Below are positions 1 through 6,261 of a stretch of 6,266 bases of DNA, piece after piece (position 1 is the first letter of the stretch; every line of letters begins with the position of its first letter). Made by a program: the position numbers and the translations under genes. The notes below the pieces were generated by a model that did no database searches, was not told the origin of the DNA, and saw only the letters and a list, made by a program, of their open reading frames with translations. The stretch covers positions 1 to 6,266 of the forward strand of contig DDKS01000030.1 in assembly GCA_002340095.1 (NCBI GenBank), in the 5' to 3' direction. This stretch comes from Betaproteobacteria bacterium UBA2592 (GTDB lineage: Bacteria > Pseudomonadota > Gammaproteobacteria > Burkholderiales > Rhodocyclaceae).

Positions 1-2
1 CG

Positions 3-1133
3 GCCGACCCGCCCCCGGCGGCCGCCCCCCTGAAGCTGACGCCCCTCGAGGAAGCCGCGCCCGCATCCCCGCCCGCCACCGGCCTGCCCAACCTGGCCCA
101 GCACCTGGATGCCGTGAACGCCGACCTGGCCGCCAGCCTGCCGGCACCGCCCCCGCGCCGGGAACAGGAACAGGCCCGGGAAGCCTTCGCCGCCCGCGCC
201 CCGGCACCGCCCGCCCCGGAAAGCCATCCCCTGCGCTGGTTAGGCCTCGCCGGCTTCATCCTGCTGCTGCTCGTGGGCGCCTATTTCGCCTGGCAGTGGC
301 GGACCCTCAATGCCACCGGGGCGAAACCCGCTCCACCGAGCGTGCCGCCCGCCTCCCTGGCTGTCGCCCCCCCGCCCCCGGCGGTCCCTCCGGCCCAGGC
401 CGGGGCGGGCCGGCCGCCCGAAGGGGTCAATGCCCAGGACATCCGCCGCAGCATGCAGAACCAGCGGCTCACCCATGCCGCCCCCGAACCCGCTCCCTCC
501 TCGGCCACGCCCCCCTCCGACCTGCCCGTCCTGCGCCTCCAGCGTGGCGCTCCGCCCCTCGACCCGGCCCTGGCCCGCGGCCATGCGGCCCTGGAACAAG
601 GCAGGGTGGCCCAGGCCCGCCTGGATTTCGAACAAGCCCTGCAGCACGACCCCCACAATCTGGATGCCCTGCTCAGCCTGGCCGCCATCGCCCTGCGGGA
701 AGGGCGTCAGCCCGTGGCCCTGCAGCTCTACCAGGCCGCCCTGACCGCCCATCCCCGGGATGCCCGGGCCCTGGCCGGCTACCTCGGCCTCAACGGCCTG
801 CGGGACCCGGACGGCACCGAAAGCCGCCTGAAGACCCTGCTGCAGGAGCAGCCGGACGCCCCGGCCCTGCACTTCGCCCTGGGCAACCTGCTCGCCGGCC
901 AGGGCCGCTGGCACGAGGCCCAGGCCGCCTATTTCCAGGCCTGGACCCTGGACAGCAGCAACCCGGACTACCGCTTCAACCTGGCCGTGAGCCTGGACCA
1001 GCTGCGCCAGGCGCGCCCGGCGGCGGACCATTACCGCCAGGCCCTGGAGGCCGCCCGGCAACGGCCCGCCACCTTCGACCCGGAACAGGTCAGGGCGCGG
1101 CTGCGGCAGCTGGAAGGGAGCAGCACGCCATGA
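3..1133 (+). CDS. MshN-like membrane-anchored TPR protein, 5'-partial
   Basis: The frame is open from the first full codon to the TGA at 1131-1133, giving 376 visible residues with no convincing start, so the gene probably begins upstream. A GTG at 114 is possible but has no clear Shine-Dalgarno sequence, and the Ala/Pro-rich coding style continues unbroken across it. Layout in visible residues: a hydrophilic Ala/Pro-rich N-terminal part (1-77), one membrane span (about 78-98, core GLAGFILLLLVGAYF), a Pro/Ala-rich linker (about 105-175), then roughly five tetratricopeptide repeats to the end (units such as ALEQGRVAQARLDFEQAL and ALGNLLAGQGRWHEAQAAY). The topology is inferred as N-terminus in the cytoplasm and TPRs in the periplasm. 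In MSHA pilus loci a TPR protein (MshN) lies directly before mshE, which is the position here, and its stop overlaps the mshE start. The TPR architecture and span are secure. The MshN name rests on position, since TPR sequence alone is not diagnostic. Confidence 0.8.
   Translation, partial: ADPPPAAAPLKLTPLEEAAPASPPATGLPNLAQHLDAVNADLAASLPAPPPRREQEQAREAFAARAPAPPAPESHPLRWLGLAGFILLLLVGAYFAWQWRTLNATGAKPAPPSVPPASLAVAPPPPAVPPAQAGAGRPPEGVNAQDIRRSMQNQRLTHAAPEPAPSSATPPSDLPVLRLQRGAPPLDPALARGHAALEQGRVAQARLDFEQALQHDPHNLDALLSLAAIALREGRQPVALQLYQAALTAHPRDARALAGYLGLNGLRDPDGTESRLKTLLQEQPDAPALHFALGNLLAGQGRWHEAQAAYFQAWTLDSSNPDYRFNLAVSLDQLRQARPAADHYRQALEAARQRPATFDPEQVRARLRQLEGSSTP
234..296 (+). other. Transmembrane segment of the TPR protein
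   Basis: This stretch codes for an uninterrupted hydrophobic run of about 21 residues, from RWLGLAGFILLLL to VGAYFAWQW, flanked by Arg on both sides. It is too far from any plausible start to be a classical signal peptide, so it is read as a signal anchor. It separates a cytoplasmic tail from the Pro-rich linker and TPR array. Confidence 0.75.
1112..1120 (+). promoter_or_regulatory. Ribosome binding site for mshE
   Basis: GGAAGGGAG lies 9 bases before the ATG at 1130, inside the end of the TPR gene. It fixes the mshE start, although the frame itself stays open far upstream as a high-G+C artefact. The ATG overlaps the upstream TGA (ATGA), so translational coupling is likely. Confidence 0.75.
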
Positions 1134-2839
1134 ACGCCCCCGCCAGCCTGCGCCGCCGCCCCCTGGGCCAGATCCTTCTGGATCAGGGCATCCTCTCCGA
1201 GGACCAGTTGCGCATCGCGCTGCTCGAGCAGATGAAATCCAACCTGCCCATCGGCAAGCTGCTGGTGAGCCTGGGCTTCGTCTCGGAAACCACCCTGCGC
1301 GATGCCCTCTCGGAAAACCTGGGCAAGGAATGCATCGACCTGTCCCGGGCCGTGGTGGACCCCATGGCCCTGAGACTGGTGCCCCGCCAGATCGCCAAGC
1401 GGCACCACATCCTGCCGCTGGATTACGACCCGGAGCGGCAGCAGATCACCCTGGCCGTGGCGGATAGCAACGACCTGGTGGGCCTCGACCGGGTGCGCAG
1501 CCTGGTGGGGGAGCAGGTGCACATGGACACCCTGCTGGCCGCCGAATCGGAGATCGACCGGGCCATCGACCAGTATTACGGCCACGAGCTTTCCATCGAC
1601 GGCATTCTCAAGGAGATCGAAACCGGGGAAATCGACTGGCACAGCCTGCAGACCGTCGACAACGAATACAGCCAGCCGGTGGTGCGGCTCATCGATGCCA
1701 TTCTCACCGACGCGGTGAAGCGGGAAGCCTCGGACATCCACTTCGAGCCGGAGAGCAGCTTCCTGCGCATCCGCTACCGCCAGGACGGCATCCTCCGGCA
1801 GATCCGCGCCCTGCACAAATCCTACTGGCCGGCCATGGCGGTGCGCATCAAGGTGATGAGCGGCATGAACATCGCCGAAACCCGGGCACCCCAGGACGGC
1901 CACATCGCCCTGTCGGTATCGGGCCGGCCGGTGGACTTCCGGGTCGCCAGCCAGCCCACCATCCATGGGGAGAACATCGTGCTACGGGTGCTGGACCGGC
2001 AGAAGGGCATCGTCCCCCTCGAACACCTGGGCCTGAGCGACGACAACCTGGGCCTGCTGAAACTGATGATCGCCCGCCCCGAGGGCATCATCCTGGTCAC
2101 GGGCCCCACGGGCAGCGGCAAGACCACCACCCTCTATTCGGTGCTCAACCACATCAACTCCGAGCGCATCCACATCATGACCCTGGAGGACCCGGTGGAG
2201 TACCCGATGCCCCTGGTGCGCCAGACCGCCGTGGCCGAGGCCGCCAAACTGGATTTCGCCAACGGCATCCGCTCGATGATGCGCCAGGACCCGGACGTGA
2301 TCCTGGTGGGCGAGATCCGCGACACCCCCACTGCCGAGATGGCCTTCCGTGCCGCCATGACCGGCCACCAGGTGTTCGCCACCCTGCACACCAACTCCGC
2401 CGTGGGCGCCATTCCCCGGCTGCTGGACATCGGCGTGACGCCGGACATCCTCTCCGGCAACATCATCGGCATCATCGCCCAGCGCCTGGTGCGCCGACTC
2501 TGTCCCCACTGCAAGACCGCCGCCCCGGCCGACCCGCAGGAATGCCGGCTGCTGGGCCTGCCCGCCGGCAGCCCGCCGCCGCAGATCCACCGGGCGGCGG
2601 GCTGCGAGCAGTGCAACTTCCTCGGCTACAAGGGACGCCTGGCCCTGATGGAACTGCTGCGCATCGATCAGGAACTGGATGACCTGATCGCCTGCCAGGC
2701 CACCCGCAGCGACATGCTCAGGCACGCCCGCACCCGGGGCTTCCGCCCCCTGGCCGAAGACGGCATGGAACGGGTGCTGGCCGGCGTCACCTCCCTGGAA
2801 GAGCTGGGCCGGGTGGTGGACCTGACCAGCAGGATGTAG
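1130..2839 (+). CDS. mshE: MSHA-type pilus assembly ATPase MshE (GspE/PilB family)
   Basis: This is a 569-residue hexameric-type secretion ATPase that would power pilus extension at the cytoplasmic face of the inner membrane. Domains in order: two 24-residue MshEN (T2SSE_N) motifs at residues 11-34 and 40-63 with an exact five-residue linker, the arrangement known to bind cyclic-di-GMP in MshE; a linker region to about 150; then the GspE/PilB core. The core has Walker A GPTGSGKTT (325-333, Lys331), an Asp box TLEDPVEY (351-358), Walker B DPDVILVGEIRD (387-398, Glu395) and a His box with His413 and His420. A four-cysteine zinc site, CPHC at 458-461 and CEQC at 492-495, is typical of assembly ATPases and absent from PilT-type retraction ATPases. 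All catalytic motifs are intact. The start is set by the ribosome binding site at 1112-1120 and the ATGA overlap. The family is certain. MshE rather than GspE or PilB is chosen from the tandem MshEN motifs and the TPR-mshE-mshG order. Confidence 0.9.
   Translation: MNAPASLRRRPLGQILLDQGILSEDQLRIALLEQMKSNLPIGKLLVSLGFVSETTLRDALSENLGKECIDLSRAVVDPMALRLVPRQIAKRHHILPLDYDPERQQITLAVADSNDLVGLDRVRSLVGEQVHMDTLLAAESEIDRAIDQYYGHELSIDGILKEIETGEIDWHSLQTVDNEYSQPVVRLIDAILTDAVKREASDIHFEPESSFLRIRYRQDGILRQIRALHKSYWPAMAVRIKVMSGMNIAETRAPQDGHIALSVSGRPVDFRVASQPTIHGENIVLRVLDRQKGIVPLEHLGLSDDNLGLLKLMIARPEGIILVTGPTGSGKTTTLYSVLNHINSERIHIMTLEDPVEYPMPLVRQTAVAEAAKLDFANGIRSMMRQDPDVILVGEIRDTPTAEMAFRAAMTGHQVFATLHTNSAVGAIPRLLDIGVTPDILSGNIIGIIAQRLVRRLCPHCKTAAPADPQECRLLGLPAGSPPPQIHRAAGCEQCNFLGYKGRLALMELLRIDQELDDLIACQATRSDMLRHARTRGFRPLAEDGMERVLAGVTSLEELGRVVDLTSRM
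1160..1318 (+). other. Tandem MshEN cyclic-di-GMP-binding-type motifs in MshE
   Basis: Residues 11-34 and 40-63 of MshE each fit the 24-residue MshEN consensus xLGxx(LVI)(LVI)xxG(LVI)(LVI)xxxxLxxxLxxQ, separated by five residues (MKSNL). The first copy has Leu12, Gly13, Leu16, Leu17, Gly20, Ile21, Leu22, Leu27, Leu31 and Gln34. The second has Ile41, Gly42, Leu45, Val46, Gly49, Phe50, Val51, Leu56 and Leu60, but Asn63 in place of Gln. The first consensus position, usually Arg, is Pro in both copies (Pro11 and Pro40). Nucleotide-controlled assembly is therefore likely, but altered ligand contacts are possible. Confidence 0.75.
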
Positions 2840-2841
2840 CC

Positions 2842-4041
2842 ATGCTCTACCACTATTCCGCCGTAGATCCCGATGGCCGCCGGGTACAGGGGCGGATGGA
2901 GGCCATGAATCCGGTGGACCTGGAAATGCGCCTCAAGCACATGGGCCTTGACCTGGTACGAGGCAAGCCGCTCAGCCAGCGGCCCCTGCTGGGAGGCTCC
3001 GGCGTGCCCCGCCAGGAACTGATCAATTTCTGCTTCCAGCTGCAGCAGCTGACCCGGGCCGGCGTGCCCTTGCTCGAGGCCCTCACCGACCTGCGCGACT
3101 CCCTCGAACACCCGCGCCTCCGGGAAATCACCGCCAACCTGGTGGAAAACATCGAAGGAGGCCAGACCTTGTCCCAGGCCATGGCGGCCCACCCGGCCCT
3201 GTTCAACCGGGTGTTCATCAGCCTGATCCGGGCCGGCGAAACCTCGGGCGACCTGCCCACGGTGCTGGACAAGCTCACCAGCTCCCTGAAGTGGGAGGAC
3301 GAACTCATCTCCCACACCCAGCGCCTGCTGATCTACCCGGCCTTCGTCGGCACCATCGTCTTGGCCGCCACCGTGTTCCTGATGGTGTACATGGTGCCGC
3401 AACTGAAAATGTTCGTGAAAAACATGGGTCACGCCCTGCCCGCCCACACCCAGGCCCTGTTCTTCATCTCGGACCTGCTGGTGAATTACTGGTACATCCC
3501 GGTGCTGGGCACCCTCGGCAGCATCGGCATCCTGGTTTTCCTGCTGCGCACCAACCCCCTGGCCCGGCGCCGCTGCGACGGGCTGAAACTGCGCCTGCCC
3601 CTGGTGGGCGACATCCTCAAGAAGATCATCCTGTCCCGCTTTGCCGGCACCTTCGCCATGCTCTACGCCGCCGGCATTCCCGTGCTGGAATCCCTGCGCA
3701 CCACCCAGGACGTGGTCGGCAACCGCATCGTGCGCCGCGCCCTGGAAGAAGCCGAGCAAGCCATCCGCGAAGGGCGCAACATGGCCGCCGCCTTTCAGGA
3801 CACGGGGCTGTTCCCGCCCCTGGTGGTGCGCATGGTACGGGTCGGGGAAAGCACCGGCGCCCTGGATACGGCGCTCCTCAACGTCAGCTATTTCTACAAC
3901 CGGGACGTGCAGGAATCCGTGGGCCGGGCCCAGGCCATGATCGAGCCGCTCCTGACCCTGGTGCTCGGGGCCCTGCTCGGCTGGATCATGCTCTCGGTGA
4001 TCGGCCCCATCTACGACGTCATCAGCCAGCTCAAGGTCTGA
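2842..4041 (+). CDS. mshG: Inner-membrane platform protein MshG (PilC/GspF family)
   Basis: This 399-residue polytopic inner-membrane protein would form the platform that the MshE hexamer acts on to lift pilins into the growing fibre. It has the standard family length and build: a short N-terminal region opening with the typical YHYSAVDPDGRRVQG; a first T2SSF domain (about 60-185) with FCFQLQQLTRAGVPLLEAL and LIRAGETSGDLP; membrane spans near 165-187 and 217-236; a second T2SSF domain (about 262-385) repeating the pattern with FAGTFAMLYAAGIPVLESL and MVRVGESTGALD; and a C-terminal span near 369-391. The duplicated GE(T/S)(S/T)G motif is the family signature. The ATG lies 2 bases after the mshE stop, with AGGA 7 bases upstream. 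No damage is visible. GspF of a type II secretion system is the alternative, and sequence alone separates the two only weakly. Confidence 0.88.
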   Translation: MLYHYSAVDPDGRRVQGRMEAMNPVDLEMRLKHMGLDLVRGKPLSQRPLLGGSGVPRQELINFCFQLQQLTRAGVPLLEALTDLRDSLEHPRLREITANLVENIEGGQTLSQAMAAHPALFNRVFISLIRAGETSGDLPTVLDKLTSSLKWEDELISHTQRLLIYPAFVGTIVLAATVFLMVYMVPQLKMFVKNMGHALPAHTQALFFISDLLVNYWYIPVLGTLGSIGILVFLLRTNPLARRRCDGLKLRLPLVGDILKKIILSRFAGTFAMLYAAGIPVLESLRTTQDVVGNRIVRRALEEAEQAIREGRNMAAAFQDTGLFPPLVVRMVRVGESTGALDTALLNVSYFYNRDVQESVGRAQAMIEPLLTLVLGALLGWIMLSVIGPIYDVISQLKV

Positions 4042-4043
4042 AC

Positions 4044-5513
4044 ATGACAACCCGCCACCTGCTCCTCCTGGATGCCCACCAGCTCGCGCTCCACGTCTGG
4101 CATCAGTCCCGCCTGGAGGAAGCGCAGCGCTTCAGCCTGGACACGGACGGCCAGGCGGCCTTCCAGCGCTGGCTGGCGGCCCATCCGGAGACGGAACTGA
4201 GCCTGCTCGCCAACCTGGCCGAAGAAGGTTTTCAGGTGGAGACCCTGCCCTATCTGCGCGGCCGCGACCGACAGGCTGTACTGGAGCGCAGGCTGGCCCA
4301 GCACTTCTTCAGCACCCCCCTGACCCTGGTCCAGTCCCTCGGGCATCTGCATAGCCACCGCAAGGAAGAGCGGGTGCTGCTCGCCGCCCTGACCCAGCCA
4401 GCCCTGGTGGAGCCCTGGCTGCAGGCCATCCGCACCGCCCGGGTGCCCTGTGCCGGCCTCTACGGAATTCCCCAGCTCACCGGCAGCCTCTGCCGCCTGC
4501 TGGGACTGCCCCGGGAGCGTTGCCTGATCCTCACGATCCACCCCCACGGCCTCAGGGAAAGCCTGGTGATGGGGGGCGAGGCCGTGTTCTCCCGCCTCAC
4601 GCCGCTGCCCGACAGCAGCATCGCCGGCATGGCCACCAGCATCGCCAGCGAGGCCCACAAGCTGCACCAGTACCTGAGCAGCCAGCGCATCATCGGCCGC
4701 GACGAGAGCCTGAGCGTCTGCCCCCTGGTCCATCCCCGGGCGCTGGAGGCGGTGCAGTCCGCCTGCCCCGACCTGGGGGCCCTGCGCTTCCAGGTGCAGG
4801 ATCTGCATGCGGCCGCCGCGAAGCTGGGGCTGCATTCCCCGCCGGCGGGGAATCACGCCGACCCCCTGTTCCTGCACCTGCTGGCCACCCACCGCCCCCG
4901 CCAGCAGTTCGCGCCGGCAGAACTGCGCCACGACTACATGGTGGCCCGCATCCGCTCCGGGCTGGTAGCCGGCAGCATCGTCATTCTCCTGGCCGGCCTG
5001 CTGTGGATGAGCAAGGAACTGGTCATCGCCCATCAACTGCAGGGCGAAACCGCACACATGGAATCCGAGACAGCAAGCCAGCAGGCCGAGTACGCACAGC
5101 TGGCCGGTCAGGTGACCGGCCCGGCCCTGGACCCGGAAAGCCTGCGCCTGCTGCTCACCCGCTACGACGAACTGGTGCAGCAGCAGGATTCGCCTTGCCG
5201 GGCCATGCGCGAACTGAGCCACGCCCTGGACGCCGCGCCCGCCGTCCGGCTGGAAAAGCTGCGCTGGGAATGCGACCGGGTGCGCAGCACCCTGGCCGTG
5301 GAGGGCAGCCTGCCCGCCACCGAACCCCGCCTGCTGGTCAACCACTTCGAGCAGTTGCTGCGAGCCCTGAACGACCGGGGCATCCGCACCGACATCCTCA
5401 CCCATCCGGTGGACATCGCGCCGGACAAACCCCTGCGGGGCGGAGACCTGGGCCAGGACAACGCCCCCCCACCAATCTTCAGGCTGCGCCTGCACTGGGA
5501 GGCGCAACCATGA
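4044..5513 (+). CDS. MshI/GspL-like bitopic assembly protein (PilM+PilN layout)
   Basis: A 489-residue protein starting 2 bases after the mshG stop, with AAGG 7 bases before the ATG. Residues 1 to about 290 form a large soluble domain opening with a short beta-strand-like run (HLLLLDAHQLALHVW). A single membrane span lies at about 306-322 (SGLVAGSIVILLAGLLWM), followed by a helical, probably coiled-coil stretch (about 325-355, rich in Gln/Glu/Ala) and a compact C-terminal domain (about 365-489). This is the layout of GspL and MshI, where a PilM-like actin-fold cytoplasmic domain is joined to a PilN-like periplasmic domain, and which link the ATPase to the periplasmic alignment complex. No classical DxG nucleotide-binding loop is visible at the N-terminus, which suits a degenerate GspL/MshI-type domain better than an active PilM. 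The assignment is from architecture, size and neighbours, because primary sequence in this family is poorly conserved. Its stop overlaps the next start. Confidence 0.72.
   Translation: MTTRHLLLLDAHQLALHVWHQSRLEEAQRFSLDTDGQAAFQRWLAAHPETELSLLANLAEEGFQVETLPYLRGRDRQAVLERRLAQHFFSTPLTLVQSLGHLHSHRKEERVLLAALTQPALVEPWLQAIRTARVPCAGLYGIPQLTGSLCRLLGLPRERCLILTIHPHGLRESLVMGGEAVFSRLTPLPDSSIAGMATSIASEAHKLHQYLSSQRIIGRDESLSVCPLVHPRALEAVQSACPDLGALRFQVQDLHAAAAKLGLHSPPAGNHADPLFLHLLATHRPRQQFAPAELRHDYMVARIRSGLVAGSIVILLAGLLWMSKELVIAHQLQGETAHMESETASQQAEYAQLAGQVTGPALDPESLRLLLTRYDELVQQQDSPCRAMRELSHALDAAPAVRLEKLRWECDRVRSTLAVEGSLPATEPRLLVNHFEQLLRALNDRGIRTDILTHPVDIAPDKPLRGGDLGQDNAPPPIFRLRLHWEAQP
4959..5009 (+). other. Transmembrane span of the MshI/GspL-like protein
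   Basis: Residues 306-322, SGLVAGSIVILLAGLLW, are the only strongly hydrophobic run of the protein. The preceding RHDYMVARIR is basic, which predicts that the N-terminal domain stays in the cytoplasm and the C-terminal part lies in the periplasm. Confidence 0.75.
5497..5502 (+). promoter_or_regulatory. Ribosome binding site for the MshJ-like gene
   Basis: GGGAGG lies 7 bases before the ATG at 5510, within the last codons of the MshI/GspL-like gene. With the ATGA overlap it settles the start of the next gene, whose frame is open much further upstream by chance. Confidence 0.7.
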
Positions 5514-6106
5514 AGTTGCAAGCCCGAGACCTTTCCCGCCTCTGGCCCGCCCTGGGGCTCGCCCTGCTGCTGAGTGCCCTGGGCGCGGCCAGCGCCTGGT
5601 GGGGAACCCGGCAAGCCATCGAGGCCCGCCAGGCCCGGCAACAAAGCGCCGAACAATTGCAGCAGATCCAGTCCCGCCTGCGCCAGGCCCGGGACGAAGC
5701 CGCCGAGCTGCACCAATCCGGCCTGCGCTTCCAGGCGCTCGTGCAACAGGGCTTCTTCGCCCCCGCCAACCGGCTCGAATGGGTCGAGCAACTGCGCCAG
5801 GTGCGCCAGGCCCTGGCGATTCCCGCCATGCATTACGAATTCCAGCCCCAGCGCCCCCTGGAAAACGGCCACGGCCATTTCCTGGTCAGCACCATGGACC
5901 TGTTCCTGGGCCTGAACCACGAAATGGAACTGGAACCCTTCCTGGCACAGCTTTCGGGCCGCAGCAACGCCCTGATCCTGGCCCGGGAGTGCGATTTCAG
6001 CCGGGCCGCCGGCAACGACCCGGTGTTGCGCCCGGGCCCCAACATCCAGGTCCACTGCCGGCTGGACTGGATCACCGGCCAGCCGTCCGAAGGGAAGACA
6101 CCATGA
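5510..6106 (+). CDS. MshJ/PilO/GspM-like inner-membrane protein
   Basis: A 198-residue protein whose ATG overlaps the previous stop (ATGA) and has GGGAGG 7 bases upstream. It has a short basic cytoplasmic N-terminus (MKLQARDLSR), one membrane span at about 12-31 (WPALGLALLLSALGAASAWW), a predicted coiled coil at about 35-78 (very rich in Gln, Arg, Ala and Glu), and a periplasmic domain at about 85-190 that would suit the ferredoxin-like fold of PilO/GspM. This length and order match MshJ, PilO and GspM, the usual partners of the MshI, PilN and GspL proteins encoded next to them, so a heterodimeric periplasmic alignment complex is inferred. Sequence in this family is weakly conserved, and the call rests on architecture and gene order. 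Its stop overlaps a further ATG at 6103, implying that the operon once continued. Confidence 0.7.
   Translation: MKLQARDLSRLWPALGLALLLSALGAASAWWGTRQAIEARQARQQSAEQLQQIQSRLRQARDEAAELHQSGLRFQALVQQGFFAPANRLEWVEQLRQVRQALAIPAMHYEFQPQRPLENGHGHFLVSTMDLFLGLNHEMELEPFLAQLSGRSNALILARECDFSRAAGNDPVLRPGPNIQVHCRLDWITGQPSEGKTP
6091..6105 (+). promoter_or_regulatory. Ribosome binding site and ATG of an interrupted downstream gene
   Basis: AGGGA at 6091-6095 sits 7 bases before the ATG at 6103-6105, which overlaps the MshJ-like stop as ATGA. This matches the other two coupled junctions in the operon (1130 and 5510), so it looks like a genuine translation start. Only about two codons follow before repeat sequence begins. 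Confidence 0.55.
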
Positions 6107-6261
6107 ACCTAAAAACCTCACCACAGAGACACAAAGACACAGAGAGCTTCAAAAAAACAGTGGCTTGCATTTTCTTCCACGCACACCCAGAAAGTGACCA
6201 GGCCCTCCAGGACAAGTCTTTGTTTTTCCTCGGCGTCTCTGTGCCTCTGTGGTTTAACTGA
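6103..6261 (+). pseudogene. 52-codon repeat-derived open frame at the start of an interrupted gene
   Basis: From the ATG at 6103 a frame of 52 codons runs to TGA at 6259-6261. It begins MNLKTSPQRHKDTESFKK and ends GVSVPLWFN. Both ends are simply translations of the two repeat arms (QRHKDTE from the CACARAGA units, VSVPLWF from the complementary arm), so the peptide is not expected to be a conserved protein. It has neither the membrane span nor the lipobox that would be expected of an MshK or PilP-like protein. The start signals probably belong to a former sixth operon gene, for which an MshK/PilP-like product is inferred from MSHA and T4P gene order, and the body comes from the inserted element. 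It may still be translated through coupling. Confidence 0.4.

Noticed and set aside
114..116. GTG as the true start of the TPR protein
   Set aside because: There is no clear ribosome binding site, and the same Ala/Pro-rich coding style continues upstream to the window edge, so the gene is treated as 5'-partial.
240..1061. Long antisense open frame opposite the TPR gene
   Set aside because: Its composition (Gly/Gln/Val/Ala-rich, no domain) is the usual mirror of a high-G+C gene, and the + strand encodes a clear TPR protein.
296..1129. Upstream extension of the mshE frame to an ATG at 296
   Set aside because: The extension translates to Pro/Gly/Arg-rich low-complexity sequence overlapping the TPR gene. 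The ribosome binding site and MshEN motif position support the start at 1130.
1130..2839. PilT-type retraction ATPase
   Set aside because: The protein has an MshEN N-domain and the four-cysteine zinc site of assembly ATPases, and is much longer than PilT proteins.
2668..4050. 460-codon antisense open frame opposite mshG
   Set aside because: It is a His/Gln/Gly-rich shadow of a well-conserved gene with no start signals or motifs. The same applies to the antisense frames at 1031-1966, 1982-2725, 4011-5507 and 5162-6124.
6122..6145. CRISPR-like repeat array
   Set aside because: The units are 8 bases with no spacers between them, far shorter than CRISPR repeats. The pattern is a simple tandem repeat within an inverted repeat arm.
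6120..6253. Rho-independent terminator
   Set aside because: The stem has a loop of 60 or more bases and no T-run directly follows the right arm, so it is not a standard intrinsic terminator.
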